34,520 nucleotides of DNA from Amycolatopsis thermalba (GTDB lineage: Bacteria > Actinomycetota > Actinomycetes > Mycobacteriales > Pseudonocardiaceae), in contig NZ_PQHW01000074.1 of NCBI RefSeq assembly GCF_003385215.1, forward strand, positions 1 to 34,520, read 5' to 3'. Made by a program: the position numbers and the translations under genes. Shown here one piece after another: positions 34,204-34,520 of the stretch (the stretch's first letter is position 1; every line of letters starts with the position of its first letter). The notes beneath the pieces were generated by a model. It had not been told where the DNA came from. It made no database searches and saw only the letters and a list, made by a program, of their open reading frames with translations.

Positions 34204-34520
34204 GGACGACACCGGCGCTACGCCCCGCACCGGCGTGGTCGGCCCGTGCGCAGCGGCTGCGCCGTGCGTCGACGAGGCATCCAGGATGCGCCCCCGCCAC
34301 CGCGGCTTGCGCCGCCACCTCGCGCCCGGGCGCGCGCAGTGCCTGCACCGCAACCCGAACTCGGCTTCAGGCGAGGCCGGCCACCAGGCACTCGGAGCAC
34401 CGGCCAAGCCGAGGCCCGCCGCCACGCGCCCTGCCGCCCCAGCGTCGTCCCCGCCAGCCTCAGCCGGCGCCCGCCGCCACGCGCCCCCCCGCACCGAGCG
34501 CCGCCCCCGCCGCCGGCAGT
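34204..34520. other. Low-complexity GC-rich end of window
   Basis: No gene is supported here. Open frames on the minus strand have no ribosome site and are dominated by Arg, Ala, Gly and Pro. Diverged copies of the CACCGGCG motif from the preceding repeats continue to about 34240. Nothing else is recognised. Confidence 0.5.

Noticed and set aside
34063-34494. Minus-strand 143-codon protein with two Cys-x2-Cys residues
   Set aside because: It crosses the 31-bp repeats, is Arg/Ala/Gly-rich, and has no ribosome site or recognisable family.

Overview
The window is very GC-rich, dense actinobacterial chromosome. It is probably from the Pseudonocardiaceae and possibly Amycolatopsis; this rests on base composition, gene content and gene order, and I could not run a search. 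The backbone matches the order known from Mycobacterium tuberculosis around dapA-rnj-ftsK-argA-pgsA3-clgR-pspA-pspM. No tRNA, rRNA, CRISPR array or intact insertion sequence was seen.

Layout. Bases 1-6730 hold a Bcr/CflA-type efflux pump, a DUF3040 membrane protein, DNA polymerase IV, a methyltransferase, an orphan ParA-like ATPase overlapping a Nei2-type DNA glycosylase, and two tandem paralogous proteins of unknown function. Bases 6731-7195 are non-coding and carry the most unusual item: a good promoter, a 15-nt stretch complementary to the 16S rRNA 3' tail, a 12-codon ORF and two mutually exclusive RNA stems. Then come a GNAT acetyltransferase and pyrD, followed by a roughly 500-bp array of 21-bp repeats. 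Bases 9445-18284 are the envelope-stress and cell-division block (pspM, pspA, clgR, cinA, pgsA, rimO, argA, a secreted phospholipase A2, ftsK). A second patch of the same 21-bp repeat lies after argA, in both orientations.

Between ftsK and rnj is an accessory segment (18393-27196). Some genes look intact: a PlsC-like acyltransferase with chorismate mutase, a WrbA-like flavoprotein, an EamA transporter, a cupin, and a substrate-binding/VWA fusion. Others are broken: an MHS-type transporter fused by deletion to an FMN monooxygenase, a GlxA-type regulator with a frameshift, and a divergent quinone oxidoreductase/TetR pair reduced to fragments. The backbone resumes with rnj, dapA, a Ser/Thr kinase carrying a septum-formation-like ectodomain, an Nramp transporter with a DtxR/MntR-like box, and a divergent cupin/marR pair with two matching operators. 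The window ends in 31-bp tandem repeats.

A recurring regulatory theme is leaderless transcription: at least thirteen genes or remnants have a TANNNT -10 box ending 6-8 nt before the start codon. Ribosome binding sites are mainly seen on genes inside operons or with longer leaders (pspA, clgR, the DUF3040 gene, mntH, the cupin at 33512, the phospholipase). Together the conserved genes cover DNA repair, pyrimidine and lysine/cell-wall precursor synthesis, RNA processing, chromosome segregation and membrane-stress defence.
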